A stretch of DNA of 58,150 bases. Source: Mycobacteriales bacterium. GTDB taxonomy: Bacteria; Actinomycetota; Actinomycetes; JAFAQI01. Position 1 is the first letter of the stretch. Every line of letters begins with the position of its first letter. Shown here piece after piece: positions 1 through 10,028 of the stretch. The stretch covers positions 1-58,150 of the forward strand of contig DATJSI010000043.1 of the NCBI GenBank assembly GCA_035504215.1, given 5' to 3'. The notes beneath the pieces were generated by a model. The model was not told where the DNA came from, did not search any database, and saw only the letters and a list, made by a program, of their open reading frames with translations. Made by a program: the position numbers and the translations under genes.

Positions 1-604
1 CCTTCGCGGTCTCCGCCCGGTCGGCGGCCCCGGCCGGGTCGGCGGCGATCAGCTCCCGGCGAGCCGCCCGGGCCAGCTGCGCCGGGGTCCACCCGTGCTC
101 GACCGCCTGCGGCACCAGCCGCCCGTCGACCTGCCCGGCCAACCCCGGCGGACAGGACCGCAGCTCACCGGCCAACCGGCTCACGTGCGCCAGGCTCAGC
201 GCACCACGGTCCAGCGCGACCCACGCGGCCGGCAGCTCCCGAGCCACCTGGTCGACCAACGCGAGACGACGCGACTGCGTCCCATAAGAAGTAGCGGTAC
301 GGACCGCGAGCTCCTGACCGACCAGCCGGGCGGTGTCCTCACCCTCGAGGAACACCGGCAGGTCAGCCGCGGTGACCGCCTCGGTGGCGCTGATCATCGC
401 CTGCGCCTGGGTCCACGCGGTCAACCGGTCCCACAACACGGTGGTCCGGACCGCGGTCGAGCAGTCCATCACCAACCCCTGCAACCGGACCAGCGCCGCC
501 GCGAGACCCGGCCCGGGCGCAAGCTGCTCCGCCTCGCCGATGAGCACCGCGGCCCGGGCGTGCGCCGCGTCCAGCTCCGGGTCATCCACCCACCCCAACG
601 ACAT
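1..604 (-). CDS. DUF222 (13E12-type) protein, N-terminal part; gene runs off the window
   Basis: About 201 codons are readable from ATG at 604 to the window edge without a stop. The product is rich in Ala, Leu and Arg and carries the DUF222-like stretch WVALDRGALSLAHVSRLAGE. In this family (13E12 repeats) the C-terminus usually holds an HNH nuclease, which would lie outside the window, so nuclease activity is not shown here. A LexA-type box at 608-623 sits 3 bases upstream of the ATG, leaving no room for a ribosome binding site. The message is therefore leaderless, or the true start is a later codon. SOS control of DUF222 genes is known in mycobacteria. Confidence 0.8.
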   Translation of the reverse strand, partial: MSLGWVDDPELDAAHARAAVLIGEAEQLAPGPGLAAALVRLQGLVMDCSTAVRTTVLWDRLTAWTQAQAMISATEAVTAADLPVFLEGEDTARLVGQELAVRTATSYGTQSRRLALVDQVARELPAAWVALDRGALSLAHVSRLAGELRSCPPGLAGQVDGRLVPQAVEHGWTPAQLARAARRELIAADPAGAADRAETAK

Positions 605-607
605 GAC

Positions 608-623
608 TCGAACATACGTTCGA
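608..623 (-). promoter_or_regulatory. SOS (LexA) box upstream of the DUF222 gene
   Basis: The 16-mer TCGAACATACGTTCGA matches the actinobacterial/Gram-positive LexA consensus (TCGAAC-N4-GTTCGA) exactly in both half-sites. It ends 3 bases before the ATG of the minus-strand DUF222 gene, so LexA binding would cover the start region of that gene. Confidence 0.75.
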
Positions 624-788
624 ACCCCGACACTGTCCAGCCGACATCCACAAGCCGACATCCACAGTGGTGCGGAGGCTCCGCAAGGGGTCACGGCCGG
701 CGTCCAGGGCGGTGGACTCTTAGCCGCGTCGCAGCGTTGCGTGGCCGACCGGCGGTCCGGTTGCTGCGCCGTGTGCAGAAGATGAGGC

Positions 789-1574
789 GTGGCCTCAACC
801 ATTTCGTTCGAGGACCTTGTCGCCGAGGGCGAGTCCGTGCCCGTCGACGGTTGGGACTTCTCGTGGTTCGAGGGCCGGGCGACCGAGGAACGCCCGCCAT
901 GGCGCTACAGCCGGCTGCTCGCGGCGCGCATGGCGGCGCTCGCCGAACTGCCCGGAGCGGCGGCTCTCGACCTTCAAACCGGTGGCGGCGAGGTCCTCGC
1001 GGAAGTTCCAGTCGCTCCGCCGACCCTCGTGGCGACCGAGTCGTGGCCGCCGAACGTCGAGCTGGCTCGTCGGCGACTGGCCCGGCTCGGGGCCACCGTC
1101 GTGGCGATGGCGGATGAGCTCGATGACCTGCCGTTCGCCGATGGGAGCTTCGACCTTGTGGTCAGCCGGCACCCGGTAGGGATCCGGTGGGACGAAGTCG
1201 CTCGTGTCCTCAAGCCGGGCGGAACGTACCTCTCTCAGGACGTCGGACATGCTTCGGTAGGCGAGCTGACCGAGTACCTCATAGGGCCCCAGCCCGAACC
1301 GGACGGCCCGACCCGGGATCCGCGCTGGTCGGTGATGGACGCGAATGCGGCTGGGCTCGACGTGATCGATGTTCGCGAGTTCCGCGGCCGGATGGAGTTC
1401 TACGACATCGCGGCGGTGATCCACTTCCTGCGCAAGGTCGTGTGGATCGTGCCGGACTTCACCGTCGCGGCGTACCGAGACCGACTCCTCCGACTGCACG
1501 AGCGAATACTCGAAGCCGGCCCGTTCCGGGCCACGTCCGTCCGCTTTCTCTTCGAAGCCCGTAAATCGCCCTAG
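789..1574 (+). CDS. class I SAM-dependent methyltransferase
   Basis: 261 residues from a GTG start. A Rossmann SAM-binding motif is visible near residue 60 (AALDLQTGGGEVL), followed by the acidic strand end (VATE) and the FADGSFDLVVSR and VLKPGG segments typical of Methyltransf_11/25 enzymes. The substrate cannot be read from the sequence. The gene stands alone, divergent from the SOS-linked DUF222 gene and about 150 bases ahead of the purine operon, with no overlap that would suggest a shared role. Confidence 0.8.
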   Translation: MASTISFEDLVAEGESVPVDGWDFSWFEGRATEERPPWRYSRLLAARMAALAELPGAAALDLQTGGGEVLAEVPVAPPTLVATESWPPNVELARRRLARLGATVVAMADELDDLPFADGSFDLVVSRHPVGIRWDEVARVLKPGGTYLSQDVGHASVGELTEYLIGPQPEPDGPTRDPRWSVMDANAAGLDVIDVREFRGRMEFYDIAAVIHFLRKVVWIVPDFTVAAYRDRLLRLHERILEAGPFRATSVRFLFEARKSP

Positions 1575-1722
1575 GCCGTACGGGAGGGTTCACTACCTGC
1601 GCGTGGCTTTCACCTCGCTCCGTTCGGTGCGCCCCGACATTGCCAGTTCTGCCTGCGCTGCGCTCGGGACGATCGGAAGTCGCTGTCGGGCATGATGTCC
1701 GGAACAGGAGGTGGGTGCGCTC

Positions 1723-2595
1723 GTGGACTTTCTGTACGCGACCTCGTGGGACGAGGCGCTTGCAGCGAAGGCTGACCGCCCTGCGGCGGTGCCGATCGCC
1801 GGCGGGACCGATCTGATGGTGGACCTCAACTTTGATCGGCGCCGGCCCGAGGCGATGCTCGACCTCAACGGGGTCGCCGAGCTTCGCGAGTGGGAGCGCA
1901 CGGGAGACGTCGTACGGATCGGCGCCGGCGTCTCGTTCACGCGGATCATCCAAGAGCTCGCGCCCGAGGTGCCTGGCTTGGCGATCGCTTCGCGAACCGT
2001 CGGCTCGCCCCAGATCCGCAACCGCGGCACGCTCGGTGGACAGCTGGGTACGGCGTCTCCGGCCGGGGATGCATTGCCGCCGTTGGTGAGTGTCGGCGCA
2101 ACCGTAGAGGTCGCGTCCGTGCGCGGAGCGCGAACGGTGCCGGTGCGCGAGTTCTTCACCGGTCCGAAGCGCAACGTTCTCGAGCCCGACGAGCTGGTGC
2201 GAGCCGTGCAGGTGCCGGTCGCCGACGGGCCGCAACAGTTCGCCAAGGTCGGGACCCGCAATGCGATGGTGATCTCCGTGTGCGGGTTCGCGCTCTCCCT
2301 GCATCCCTCGCGCGGACTCGTCGGCACGTGCATCGGCTCGGCCGGCCCGACCGTGCTGCGCGCACCCGAGGCGGAGCAGTTCCTGCAGGAGGAGCTCACG
2401 GCCGGCGACCTGTGGCAGTCCCGCGCGGCGCTGGGGGAGTCGGTGATCGCACGCTTCGGCGAGCTGGCCGGAGCAGCAGCGCGCCCGATCGACGACGTAC
2501 GTGGGACGGCGAGCTATCGCCGGCACGCGGTCGGTGTGATGGCTCGCCGGACGTTGAGCTGGGCGTGGTCGGACTATCAGGCGGCCGCGGCATGA
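1723..2595 (+). CDS. xanthine dehydrogenase FAD-binding subunit (CoxM/PucC type)
   Basis: 290 residues; first gene of the purine operon. FAD_binding_5 motifs are clear: AGGTDLMVDLN near residue 30, IGAGVSFTRI near 68 and GSPQIRNRGTLGGQ near 95, followed by a CO dehydrogenase flavoprotein C-terminal domain. The protein passes electrons from the Mo and Fe-S subunits to NAD or another acceptor. Start choice: AGGAGG at 1706-1711 lies 11 bases before GTG 1723, whereas GTG 1711 would overlap this site. Its stop overlaps the next ATG (ATGA), so the subunits are translationally coupled. Confidence 0.88.
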   Translation: MDFLYATSWDEALAAKADRPAAVPIAGGTDLMVDLNFDRRRPEAMLDLNGVAELREWERTGDVVRIGAGVSFTRIIQELAPEVPGLAIASRTVGSPQIRNRGTLGGQLGTASPAGDALPPLVSVGATVEVASVRGARTVPVREFFTGPKRNVLEPDELVRAVQVPVADGPQQFAKVGTRNAMVISVCGFALSLHPSRGLVGTCIGSAGPTVLRAPEAEQFLQEELTAGDLWQSRAALGESVIARFGELAGAAARPIDDVRGTASYRRHAVGVMARRTLSWAWSDYQAAAA

Positions 2596-3074
2596 GGATC
2601 ACCTTCGACGTGAACGGCTCGACCGTGCACGCGGACGACGTGTGGCCGGGCGAGAGCCTGCTCTACGTTCTTCGCGAGCGGCTCGGCCTGCCCGGGACCA
2701 AGAACGCCTGCGAGCAAGGGGAGTGCGGGTCCTGCTCGGTCTATCTCGACGGGACGCTGGTGTGCGCCTGCCTCGTTGCCGCACCGCAGGCCCAGGGCAG
2801 AGTCGTGCGCACGGTCGAGAGCTTTGCCGCGGACGACGAGCTCGACCCGGTGCAGCAGGCGTTCGTCGACGCGGGCGCGGTGCAGTGCGGCTTCTGCACC
2901 CCGGGTCTGATCGTGGCGACCGACGACCTGCTGGCCCGCAACCCCGAGCCGGCCGACGGCGAGATCCGCGAGGCGCTCGCCGGCAACCTCTGTCGCTGCA
3001 CCGGCTACGAGAAGATCCTCGACGCGGTGCGGCTGGCGGCGGCGAGGCGGTCCGCGGTCGACGGAGCGTCATGA
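2592..3074 (+). CDS. xanthine dehydrogenase 2Fe-2S subunit (PucE/CoxS type)
   Basis: 160 residues. Two [2Fe-2S] clusters are ligated by the plant-ferredoxin motif near residue 40 (CEQGECGSC, then the Cys of LVCACL) and by the C-terminal QCGFCTPG and GNLCRCTGY motifs. This is the usual small subunit of three-part molybdenum hydroxylases. ATG 2592 overlaps the preceding stop and the stop overlaps the next ATG at 3071, so it is one of three coupled subunit genes. Confidence 0.92.
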   Translation: MRITFDVNGSTVHADDVWPGESLLYVLRERLGLPGTKNACEQGECGSCSVYLDGTLVCACLVAAPQAQGRVVRTVESFAADDELDPVQQAFVDAGAVQCGFCTPGLIVATDDLLARNPEPADGEIREALAGNLCRCTGYEKILDAVRLAAARRSAVDGAS

Positions 3075-5452
3075 CTGAGACCGCGCGCCGGGACGCGCCG
3101 ACACTGCCCACCCACCGGCCGGGGTCCGAAGCGACGACGACGCCGGCTCGGGGCGGAGTCGGCGAGAGCGTGCTGCGGCCGGACGGCATCCCGAAGGTCA
3201 CCGGCGACTTCGCCTACTCTTCCGATCTCTGGATGGAGGACATGCTGTGGGGTGCGACGCTTCGCAGCCCGCACCCGCGGGCCCGCATTCGCAGCATCGG
3301 CATCGGTCCTGCCCTGGCGCTCGCCGGCGTCACCGCCGTACTCACGCACGAGGACGTGCCAGGTTCCAAGACCTACGGCCTGGAGATCTCCGACCAGCCG
3401 GTGCTGGCGATCGACCAGGTGCGGTACGCCGGGGAGCCGGTGGCGATCGTTGCGGCCGACCACCCCGAGACGGCCCGCCGCGCCGCGGCTCTCATCGACG
3501 TCGACTACGAAGTGCTCGACCCGGTCAGCGACATGGCAGCCGCGATGCTGCCGGACTCGCCGCTCGTGCACGAGGTGCCCACCCAGGACCACTATCCCGG
3601 TGGCGGGAACATCCTGCGCAAGATCCGCATCCAACGCGGCGACCTCAACGCAGCGGCGGACGTAACCGTCACGGGTGAGTACGAAGTCGGCATGCAGGAC
3701 CAGGCCTTTCTCGGCCCCGAGTCCGGGTTGGCCGTCCCTGCAGAGGACGGCGGCGTCGACTTGTTCATCGCGACCCAGTGGTTGCACGTCGACCAACGCC
3801 AGGTGGCCGAGGCCTTGGATTTGCCGGAAGACAAGGTGCGGTTGTCGCTGGCCGGTGTGGGCGGCGCGTTCGGCGCACGCGAGGACGTCTCGATGCAGAT
3901 CCACGCCTGCCTGCTCGCGCTGCGCACCAACCGCCCGGTGAAGATGGTCTACTCGCGCGAGGAGTCGTTCTTCGGCCACGTGCACCGGCACCCGGCGCGG
4001 ATGCGGTACGCGCACGGTGCGCGCAGCGACGGCACGCTGGTCTACGTCAAGGCGGAGATCCTGCTCGACGGCGGTGCCTATGCCTCCAGCTCGCCGGCGG
4101 TTGTGAGCAACGCAGTGAGCTTCGCGGTCGGGCCGTACGAGTGCGACAACGTGCAGATCGATGGCCACGTCCTCTACACGAACAACCCGCCCTGCGGTGC
4201 GATGCGCGGCTTCGGCGCCGTACAGGTGTGCTTCGGGCACGAGTCGCAGATGGACAAGCTCGCCGCCGCGCTGGACATGGACCCCGTCGAGCTGCGAATC
4301 CGCAACGCGATGCGCAAGGGCTCGCTGATGCCGACCGGCCAGGTCATCGATGGCGCCGCTCCGGTCGCCGAGATCCTCCGCCTGGTGCAGAGCTCGCCCT
4401 TGCCCGCGGCCGCAGACCCTGCCGGCATCGACCTGCGGACCATGCCCGGTGGCGTCGCCAACACCACCCACGGCGAAGGAGTCCGCCGCGGCGTGGGCTA
4501 CGCGGTCGGGTTCAAGAACGTCGGCTACTCGGAAGGGTTCGACGACTACTCGACGGCGCGCGTGCGGCTGCAGCTGCTCGGCGACGAGGTCAGCGCGACC
4601 GTCCACACCGCGGCGGCCGAGGTCGGCCAGGGGCTGGTCACCGTGATGGCCCAGATCGCCCGGACCGAGCTCGGTGTCGAGCGCGTCGTCAACCATCCCT
4701 CCGACACGTCCGTCGGCAGTGCTGGTTCGACCTCCGCGTCGAGGCAGACCTACTGCACCGGCGGCGCGGTGAAGCTGGCCTGCGAGGCGGTGCGCACCCA
4801 GGTGCTGGCGATGGCGACGCGAAAGCTCGGCCTCGAGGTCGACGGTGCCTCCCTGCAGGGTGGTCAGATCGTGGCTGCCGACGGCCGGTCGATCACCTCG
4901 CTCGCATCCGTGCTCGGTGACGACGTCGTTGAGGAGACCCGCGAGTTCCACCACCGGCCGACCGTCGCCCTCAGCCGCACGCCCGCACCGGACGGGGCGG
5001 TCGGGCAGGGCGATGCGCACCTGCAGTTCGCGTTTGCGGCGCACCGCGTGGTTGCCGACGTCGACGTCGAGCTGGGGCTCGTGCGGCTGGTCGAGGTGAC
5101 CACCGCGCAGGACGTCGGAAAGGCGCTGAACCCGCTGTCGGTGGTAGGCCAGATCCAGGGCGGTACGACGCAAGGCATCGGTCTGGCTCTGATGGAGGAG
5201 ATCCAGGTACGCGACGGCTTGATCCGCAACCCGTCCTTCACCGACTACCTGATTCCGACGATCCTCGACACCCCGCCGATGCAGATCCACGTCCTCGAGC
5301 TCGGCCACCCGACCGCGCCGTATGGGCTGCGCGGTGTCGGCGAGCCGCCGACGATCTCCTCGACCCCAGCCGTCGTGGCTGCGTTGCGAGCCGCGTCCGG
5401 GCGGCCGCTCACCCGGGTCCCGGTGCAACCCGAGCACATCGCCGGCATCTGA
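3071..5452 (+). CDS. pucD: xanthine dehydrogenase molybdopterin-binding subunit
   Basis: 793 residues, the usual length for the large Mo subunit. Visible features are GGAFGAREDVSMQ (cofactor loop), PCGAMRGFGAVQ containing the substrate-binding Arg of the xanthine oxidase family, GSTSASRQTYCTGGA, and a C-terminal GLRGVGEPP with the catalytic Glu. The enzyme oxidises hypoxanthine/xanthine to urate at a Mo-MPT centre. It is coupled by ATGA to the Fe-S subunit. No XdhC-type maturation factor is encoded in this window. The urate genes downstream support xanthine rather than CO or an aldehyde as substrate. Confidence 0.9.
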   Translation: MTETARRDAPTLPTHRPGSEATTTPARGGVGESVLRPDGIPKVTGDFAYSSDLWMEDMLWGATLRSPHPRARIRSIGIGPALALAGVTAVLTHEDVPGSKTYGLEISDQPVLAIDQVRYAGEPVAIVAADHPETARRAAALIDVDYEVLDPVSDMAAAMLPDSPLVHEVPTQDHYPGGGNILRKIRIQRGDLNAAADVTVTGEYEVGMQDQAFLGPESGLAVPAEDGGVDLFIATQWLHVDQRQVAEALDLPEDKVRLSLAGVGGAFGAREDVSMQIHACLLALRTNRPVKMVYSREESFFGHVHRHPARMRYAHGARSDGTLVYVKAEILLDGGAYASSSPAVVSNAVSFAVGPYECDNVQIDGHVLYTNNPPCGAMRGFGAVQVCFGHESQMDKLAAALDMDPVELRIRNAMRKGSLMPTGQVIDGAAPVAEILRLVQSSPLPAAADPAGIDLRTMPGGVANTTHGEGVRRGVGYAVGFKNVGYSEGFDDYSTARVRLQLLGDEVSATVHTAAAEVGQGLVTVMAQIARTELGVERVVNHPSDTSVGSAGSTSASRQTYCTGGAVKLACEAVRTQVLAMATRKLGLEVDGASLQGGQIVAADGRSITSLASVLGDDVVEETREFHHRPTVALSRTPAPDGAVGQGDAHLQFAFAAHRVVADVDVELGLVRLVEVTTAQDVGKALNPLSVVGQIQGGTTQGIGLALMEEIQVRDGLIRNPSFTDYLIPTILDTPPMQIHVLELGHPTAPYGLRGVGEPPTISSTPAVVAALRAASGRPLTRVPVQPEHIAGI

Positions 5453-5455
5453 GCG

Positions 5456-6694
5456 ATGGGTCTGGACGCGGGGGCCTACGAGCGGCTCGACGCCGAGCTC
5501 GCCGAGGTGGATGCGCAGCTGCTGGCCGACTATCCCGGTGATCTCGGCACCCGCCAGCCCGTGCACACGGTGTACGTCCCGGCCGACGCCGTCACCGCGA
5601 CGCTTCCCGGCGACTGGGGTGAGCAGGCGCTCGGTGCGCTCGACCGGAACCTGCCCGAGCCGACGGCCCTTGCCGGCGTACTGGAGGTGGACGACGACCT
5701 GGCGGCCGCCGTGCTGCCGCGTGTGCGGGCGAAGCTCGCGCGAGAGCCGATCGAGGACCTTCGGGTCGACTTCGAGGACGGGTACGGCGCCCACTCCGAT
5801 GCCGAGGAGGACGCAGCTGCGCGGGCAGCCGCGCGCGTACTGGCCGGGACCGCGCTGCCGTTCTGCGGGATCCGCTTGCGGAGCCTCGAGCCGGGCACCC
5901 GCCGGCGCGGGATCCGCACGCTCGATCTCTTCCTGGCCGAGCTGCTCGACCACGCAGCGCTGCCGGACGGCTTCGTGGTGACGCTGCCGAAGGTGACGCA
6001 CGTCGCTCAGGTAGCCGCCTTCGCCGACCTGTGCGGCGCGTTGGAGCAGGCGCACGGCCTGAGCCCGGGCAGTCTGCGGTTCGAGATCCAGGTCGAGACA
6101 CCACAGGCGATCCTCGCCGCCGACGGCACGGCGTCGGTCGCCCTCATGGTGCACGCCGGCGGCGGGCGGGTCGCCGGGTTGCACTACGGCACCTATGACT
6201 ACAGCGCGGCCTGCGGAGTGCCGTCGCCGTACCAGAGCCTGGCGCATCCCGTTGCCGACCACGCGAAGGCGGTCATGCAGGTGGCCGCCGCCGGCACCGG
6301 GGTCCGGTTGAGCGACGGGTCGAGCAACGTCCTGCCGGTAGGGACCGCGGAGGAGATCGTCGCGGCGTGGCGCCTGCATGCGCACCTGGTGAGACGTTCG
6401 CTCGAACGCGCGTACTTCCAAGGCTGGGACCTGCACCCGCTGCAGCTCGTAAGCCGGTACGCCGCGACCTACGCCTTCTACCGCGGGGGCATGCCGTCCG
6501 CGGCCGCCCGGCTGCGGGCGTACCTGAGCGGCACGCATTCACCGGTGCTCGACGAGCCGGCGACGGCACAGGGCATGGCGGCGTTGCTGGTTCGCGGACT
6601 GCAGTGCGGAGCGCTCGACGAGGCCGAGGTGACCGAGCAGTCGGGTGCCGACCGCGTTCAGCTCGATGCGTTGTATCGGCGTCAGGTCCGCTGA
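5456..6694 (+). CDS. DUF6986 family CitE/HpcH-like aldolase-fold protein
   Basis: 412 residues, starting 3 bases after the pucD stop. It has the hallmarks of the CitE/HpcH TIM-barrel superfamily: [15 protein letters not shown] near residue 105 (acidic metal site), an Arg in [10 protein letters not shown], and [12 protein letters not shown] with the metal-binding Glu. Known relatives condense or cleave CoA-activated or free oxo-acids, for example malyl-CoA lyase and CitE-like malate synthases. Its place inside a ureide operon suggests that it acts on glyoxylate released from ureidoglycolate, but this is inference. No function is established from the sequence. Confidence 0.7.
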   Translation: MGLDAGAYERLDAELAEVDAQLLADYPGDLGTRQPVHTVYVPADAVTATLPGDWGEQALGALDRNLPEPTALAGVLEVDDDLAAAVLPRVRAKLAREPIEDLRVDFEDGYGAHSDAEEDAAARAAARVLAGTALPFCGIRLRSLEPGTRRRGIRTLDLFLAELLDHAALPDGFVVTLPKVTHVAQVAAFADLCGALEQAHGLSPGSLRFEIQVETPQAILAADGTASVALMVHAGGGRVAGLHYGTYDYSAACGVPSPYQSLAHPVADHAKAVMQVAAAGTGVRLSDGSSNVLPVGTAEEIVAAWRLHAHLVRRSLERAYFQGWDLHPLQLVSRYAATYAFYRGGMPSAAARLRAYLSGTHSPVLDEPATAQGMAALLVRGLQCGALDEAEVTEQSGADRVQLDALYRRQVR

Positions 6695-6719
6695 TGGGAA
6701 GTCCTCGGAGCACCGGGTC

Positions 6720-8048
6720 ATGACGGTGGACCTCGTGGTGCGCGCCCAGCGCGCCGTGCTGCCGGATGGTGAACGTGCCTGCAGCGTCGCGGTCAACGCC
6801 GGGCAGGTCGTCGGCATCGGGTCGCTGAGCGAGCCGGTCGAAGCAACGCGGATCCTCGAGCTGGCCGACGACGAGGTCTTGTTCCCTGGCTTGGTGGATA
6901 CCCACGTGCACGTCAACGAGCCGGGTCGCACGGAGTGGGAGGGGTTCGCGACTGCGACGGCCGCGGCAGCAGCCGGCGGGGTGACCGTGATCGTCGACAT
7001 GCCACTCAACTGCATCCCGCCCACTTGCGACGTCGGCGCGCTGGAGGTGAAGCGGACGGCCGCAGCGGGGAAGTGTGCGGTCGACGTCGGGTTCTGGGGC
7101 GGCGCGATCCCGGGGAACCTGGCGGACCTTCGCCCGTTGCACGCCGCCGGGGTGTTCGGCTTCAAGTGCTTTCTGCTGCCCAGCGGCGTCGACGAGTTCC
7201 CGCCACTCCATGACCGAGGGCTGCAGGACGCGATGCGCGAGATCGCTTCGTTCGGTGGTCTGCTGATCGTCCACGCAGAGGACGCCGGCATCGTCGCCGA
7301 TGCGCCGCATGACCGGCACTACCGGTCCTTTCTCGACTCGAGGCCGACGGACGCCGAGAACCGCGCGATCGCCCGGCTGATCGAGCTGTCCCGCGAGACC
7401 GGTTGCCGCGTGCATGTCCTGCACCTGTCGAGCGCGGGCGCGCTGCCGATGATCACCGCGGCGCGCGCGGCCGGCGTACGGATGACGGTGGAGACCTGCC
7501 CGCACTACCTGAGCTTCGAGGCAGGTGACATCCCCGACGGAGCGACCCAGTACAAGTGCTGCCCGCCGATCCGCGACGACGCCAATCGGGAGGCGCTCTG
7601 GCAAGGCCTGCGCGCGGGTCAGATCGACGGCGTCGTGTCGGACCACTCGCCGTGCACGGTCGACCTCAAGCGGCTCGACACCGGCGACTTCGGCGCGGCG
7701 TGGGGTGGCATCGCGTCGGTCCAGCTGGGGCTACCTGCGCTGTGGACGCAGGCTCGCGCGCGTGGCCTTTCGCTCAGTGACGTGGCCCGCTGGATGGCGG
7801 AAGGTCCGGCGAAGCTTGCCGGGCTGGCGCGCAAAGGGCGGCTGGCGCCAGGGTCCGATGCCGACTTCTGCGTGTTCGCTCCGGATGAGTCGTACGTCGT
7901 CGACCCCCTCCGCCTCAAGCACAGGAACCCGATCACGCCCTACGCCGGTCGCGAGCTCACCGGGGTGGTGCGCTCGACCTGGCTGCGCGGCGCGTGTATC
8001 AACGGTGACAACCCTGCCGGTCGGTTGCTGCGCCGAGGAGAGCGATGA
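6720..8048 (+). CDS. allB: allantoinase
   Basis: 442 residues. Metal ligands of the dihydroorotase-like amidohydrolase family are visible: [10 protein letters not shown] near residue 60, the carboxylated-Lys segment [10 protein letters not shown] near 145, HAED, HVLHLSS, ETCPHYL and SDHSPCT. It hydrolyses allantoin to allantoate. ATG 6720 is preceded by GGAG at 6707-6710 with a 9-base gap; longer readings would overlap the DUF6986 gene. The stop overlaps the allantoicase start at 8045 (ATGA). Confidence 0.93.
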   Translation: MTVDLVVRAQRAVLPDGERACSVAVNAGQVVGIGSLSEPVEATRILELADDEVLFPGLVDTHVHVNEPGRTEWEGFATATAAAAAGGVTVIVDMPLNCIPPTCDVGALEVKRTAAAGKCAVDVGFWGGAIPGNLADLRPLHAAGVFGFKCFLLPSGVDEFPPLHDRGLQDAMREIASFGGLLIVHAEDAGIVADAPHDRHYRSFLDSRPTDAENRAIARLIELSRETGCRVHVLHLSSAGALPMITAARAAGVRMTVETCPHYLSFEAGDIPDGATQYKCCPPIRDDANREALWQGLRAGQIDGVVSDHSPCTVDLKRLDTGDFGAAWGGIASVQLGLPALWTQARARGLSLSDVARWMAEGPAKLAGLARKGRLAPGSDADFCVFAPDESYVVDPLRLKHRNPITPYAGRELTGVVRSTWLRGACINGDNPAGRLLRRGER

Positions 8049-9187
8049 ACCAAGACGCCGTCGTGACAGCGAGCGCGCGCACGCTGCCCGACCTCGCCTC
8101 TCGCGCGCTCGGCGGCAGCGTGGTCGCTGCGAATGACGAGCTGTTCGCCGAGCGCGAGAACCTGATCAAAGCGGAGCCGCCGGTCTTCCAACCGCACACC
8201 TTCGGGCCGAAGGGCCAGATCATGGACGGCTGGGAGACCCGCCGTCGACGGGAGCCCGGCAGCGACTACGCGATCGTTCGGCTCGGCTGCCCCGGGATCG
8301 TCCGGAGCATCGTCGTGGACACCTCCTTCTTCACCGGCAACTACCCGCCGGAGGTGTCCGTCGACGCCTGCGGAATCGAGGGCTACCCGGAACCGTCCAC
8401 GATCGCGTCCGGCGACTGGACCCCGCTCGTGGCACGGACCCGGATCGCAGGCGACACCATCAACGAGTTCGAGATCACCGCGCAGGAGCGCTTCACGCAT
8501 GTCCGGCTGACAATCTTTCCGGATGGCGGCGTCGCGAGGCTTCGCGTGCATGGCGAGGTCGTCCTCGACCCGAGAGCACTCCCCGGAACGTTCGACCTTG
8601 CCGCATGTGAGTCAGGCGCTCGGATCGCCGGCTGCAGCAACATGTTCTACTCCTCGCCGAGCAACCTGATCATGCCCGGCAACGCTCGTTCGATGGGCGA
8701 CGGCTGGGAGACCTCGCGAAGGCGCGACGACGGAAACGACTGGGTCGAGGTGCAGCTCGCCTGCCCCGGCCGGGTCGAGATCGCCGAGCTCGACACGTCG
8801 TGCTTCGTCGGGAACGCGCCGGGCTGGGCCCGCCTGAGTGACGGCGCCGACCGGGTTCTGCTGGAGCGCACGGCGCTGACGCCGGACACCCGGCATCGTT
8901 TCGTGCTCGACGACGACGCGTCCGTCGAGCGAGTCCGCATGGACATCTATCCCGACGGAGGGATGGCCCGGCTCCGCCTCTATGGGACGCCGAGCCCGCA
9001 GGCGCGGATCGAGCTTGCGCAGCGGTTCCTGGCCGGCCTGCCCGGGTCGCAGCTCGTCGAGGTGCTCGTCGGCGCAGGCCAGCCGCGCGCGGAGGCCGAG
9101 GCGCTGGCGGCCGGCCGGTCGATTGCTTTCGGCGACCTGCCCGAGTCCGCCCAGCACCGGCTGGCCGGGATCCGCGCGGCCCGATGA
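8045..9187 (+). CDS. alc: allantoicase
   Basis: 380 residues made of two homologous allantoicase domains. The duplicated signature appears as [19 protein letters not shown] near residue 60 and [16 protein letters not shown] near 220. Each is followed by a cupin-like jelly-roll region ending in a FPDGG/YPDGG-ARLR motif. It hydrolyses allantoate to ureidoglycolate and urea. It is coupled by ATGA overlaps to allB upstream and to the OHCU decarboxylase gene downstream. Confidence 0.93.
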   Translation: MNQDAVVTASARTLPDLASRALGGSVVAANDELFAERENLIKAEPPVFQPHTFGPKGQIMDGWETRRRREPGSDYAIVRLGCPGIVRSIVVDTSFFTGNYPPEVSVDACGIEGYPEPSTIASGDWTPLVARTRIAGDTINEFEITAQERFTHVRLTIFPDGGVARLRVHGEVVLDPRALPGTFDLAACESGARIAGCSNMFYSSPSNLIMPGNARSMGDGWETSRRRDDGNDWVEVQLACPGRVEIAELDTSCFVGNAPGWARLSDGADRVLLERTALTPDTRHRFVLDDDASVERVRMDIYPDGGMARLRLYGTPSPQARIELAQRFLAGLPGSQLVEVLVGAGQPRAEAEALAAGRSIAFGDLPESAQHRLAGIRAAR

Positions 9188-9699
9188 CCGAGCGCTGGCT
9201 CCACGTCCTCAACGAAGGCTCGGCGGACGACCAGGTGGCTGCTGATCTCATGGCGTGCTGCAGCTCGCGCCAGTGGGCGGACCGGATGCTCGATCAGCGG
9301 CCGTACGCCGACAGCAATGCGCTGCTCGTGGCCTCCGACGCCGCGATCGCAGCGCTCGATGACGTCGGGCTCGCCGATGCGCTCGCCGGCCACCCTCGAA
9401 TCGGTGAGCGCCCGACTGGATCGGCTCATGAGTGGTCGCGCCGGGAACAGTCCGGTGTGAGCACGGCAACCGCCGGCGTACTCGAGGAGATCGCGGCCGC
9501 GAACGCGGAGTACGAACGCCGCTTCGGTCGGGTCTACCTGGTGTGCGCGACCGGCAAGACGGCCGATGAGCTGCTCGCGATCTGCCGGTCGCGGCTGGGC
9601 AACGACCCGCAGACCGAGGAGGGTGTCGTGCGCATCGAGCTGGCCAAGATCACCCGGATCAGGCTGGGTCGGTTGCTCGGCTCCTACGATGCAGCGTGA
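9184..9699 (+). CDS. uraD: OHCU decarboxylase
   Basis: 171 residues, the normal size for 2-oxo-4-hydroxy-4-carboxy-5-ureidoimidazoline decarboxylase. The diagnostic HPRIGE motif with the catalytic His is at about residue 64. The C-terminal segment AKITRIRLGRLLG closes the all-helical domain. It converts OHCU to (S)-allantoin, the last step of urate degradation. The stop overlaps the GTG start of uraH (GTGA). Confidence 0.92.
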   Translation: MTERWLHVLNEGSADDQVAADLMACCSSRQWADRMLDQRPYADSNALLVASDAAIAALDDVGLADALAGHPRIGERPTGSAHEWSRREQSGVSTATAGVLEEIAAANAEYERRFGRVYLVCATGKTADELLAICRSRLGNDPQTEEGVVRIELAKITRIRLGRLLGSYDAA

Positions 9700-10022
9700 C
9701 CGTTTCCACGCACGTCCTCGACACCGTCACCGGTCTGCCCGCGGTCGGCGTTGCGGTCGTGCTCGAACGCCGGGCCGGCGCGGGCTGGGAGCAGGTGAGC
9801 GCCGCCAGCACGGATGACGACGGCCGGATCTCCTCACTGGGCGAGCTGTCCACCGGGGTGCACCGGATCTCCTTCGACTCCGGTGCTTACTTCGGGTCGC
9901 GTGAGATCGAGACGTTCTACCCGCAGGTCACTGTTGTGTTCGACGTGAGCGATCCCGGCCGCCACCTTCATGTTCCGTTGCTGCTGAGCCCCTTCGCCTA
10001 CTCGACCTACCGCGGGAGCTAG
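9696..10022 (+). CDS. uraH: 5-hydroxyisourate hydrolase (transthyretin-like)
   Basis: 108 residues with all TRP-family hallmarks: STHVLDTVTGLPA with the N-terminal catalytic His, HRISFDSGAYF, FYPQVTVVFDV, the HVPLLLSPFAYSTYRGS end and the invariant C-terminal YRGS. It hydrolyses 5-hydroxyisourate, the product of urate oxidase, to OHCU. GTG 9696 overlaps the uraD stop. This gene, uraD and the uricase gene form the complete urate-to-allantoin route. Confidence 0.95.
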   Translation: MTVSTHVLDTVTGLPAVGVAVVLERRAGAGWEQVSAASTDDDGRISSLGELSTGVHRISFDSGAYFGSREIETFYPQVTVVFDVSDPGRHLHVPLLLSPFAYSTYRGS

Positions 10023-10028
10023 GTATTC

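Noticed and set aside
3005-6538. 1177-codon open frame on the minus strand opposite xanthine dehydrogenase
   Set aside because: It is a product of the high GC content: the plus strand carries clear enzyme motifs, and the minus translation is His/Arg/Asp-rich without any domain.
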